Source: Thermotoga sp. SG1 (GTDB lineage Bacteria > Thermotogota > Thermotogae > Thermotogales > Thermotogaceae). From it: a stretch of 64,000 nucleotides of DNA. The translations under genes were made by a program, and so were the position numbers. Under the pieces are notes generated by a model. That model saw only the letters and a list, made by a program, of their open reading frames with translations. It was not told where the DNA came from and ran no database searches. Location of the stretch: positions 1 through 64,000 of the forward strand of contig NZ_LNDD01000001.1 in the NCBI RefSeq assembly GCF_002865985.1. Direction: 5' to 3'. Shown here piece by piece: positions 63,985-64,000 of the stretch (position 1 is the stretch's first letter; each line of letters begins with the position of its first letter).

Positions 63985-64000
63985 ACATCAGAAGAGCAGA

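Overview
The window is a compact, gene-dense stretch of chromosome from a hyperthermophilic Thermotoga of the T. maritima / T. petrophila group. The evidence is the CRISPR repeat sequence, a GldA almost identical to the structurally known T. maritima enzyme, an archaeal-style split glutamate synthase, the inositol (iol/ino) cluster and the DrrD-type regulator. Gene order follows the T. maritima TM0370-TM0429 region as I remember it, but residue differences suggest it is not strain MSB8. Most genes sit in tight operons with 4-nt overlaps, GTG/TTG starts and strong Shine-Dalgarno sites.

Layout. 1-6738 (+): tail of a chemoreceptor, then a redox/sugar cluster (OYE-like Fe-S flavoenzyme, FrdA-like flavoprotein, two Gfo/Idh/MocA dehydrogenases, AEC permease) with no substrate I can name. 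6814-7908 (+): glycerol dehydrogenase. 7901-19905 (-): inositol utilisation, made of the ROK regulator iolR, iolM, iolN, iolG, a PfkB kinase, iolO, an interposed FTR1 iron permease with a Fur-like box, the inoEFGK ABC importer and a TIM-barrel isomerase. 20048-24700 (-): seven-gene operon (dCMP deaminase, 2-oxoacid:ferredoxin oxidoreductase beta and gamma, DgkA, CheB, M23 peptidase, DUF523). 24842-26718 (-): amt-glnB with a long leader. 26793-29200: tdk and a two-component system. 29309: tRNA-Gln(CUG). 29447-32056: zinc/cadmium P-type ATPase, broken by two frameshifts, with an SmtB-type repressor. 32207-37391 (+): five-gene NAD(P)H/ferredoxin-type glutamate synthase operon. 37420-39834 (-): treT and a ROK regulator.

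39849-42075 holds a short gene-poor leader, a CRISPR array of 24 repeats read on the + strand with no cas genes in the window, and eroded repeats. 42137-47466 holds gpsA and an oxygen/peroxide-defence group (NADH oxidase, AhpD-like protein, dihydrolipoamide dehydrogenase), an HhH DNA glycosylase of MpgII type and a nitroreductase. 47507-50090: the NrdR-boxed anaerobic ribonucleotide reductase operon nrdG-nrdD. 50142-51107: a peroxiredoxin-nitroreductase fusion. 51104-54058 (-): an ABC-2 exporter. Then follow a TauE/SafE permease, PduL, hsp20-dnaK (consensus promoter, no CIRCE), a lone RND transporter, argR, a KaiC-like ATPase with an HTH/coiled-coil partner, and an MFS transporter.

Taken together the genes serve sugar and polyol catabolism, nitrogen assimilation (Amt, PII, glutamate synthase, ArgR), anaerobic nucleotide synthesis (nrdGD, tdk, dCMP deaminase) and stress or oxygen defence. 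Three apparent frameshifts, all in short homopolymers (two in the ATPase, one in the AhpD-like gene), are either real lesions, recoding or sequencing errors.
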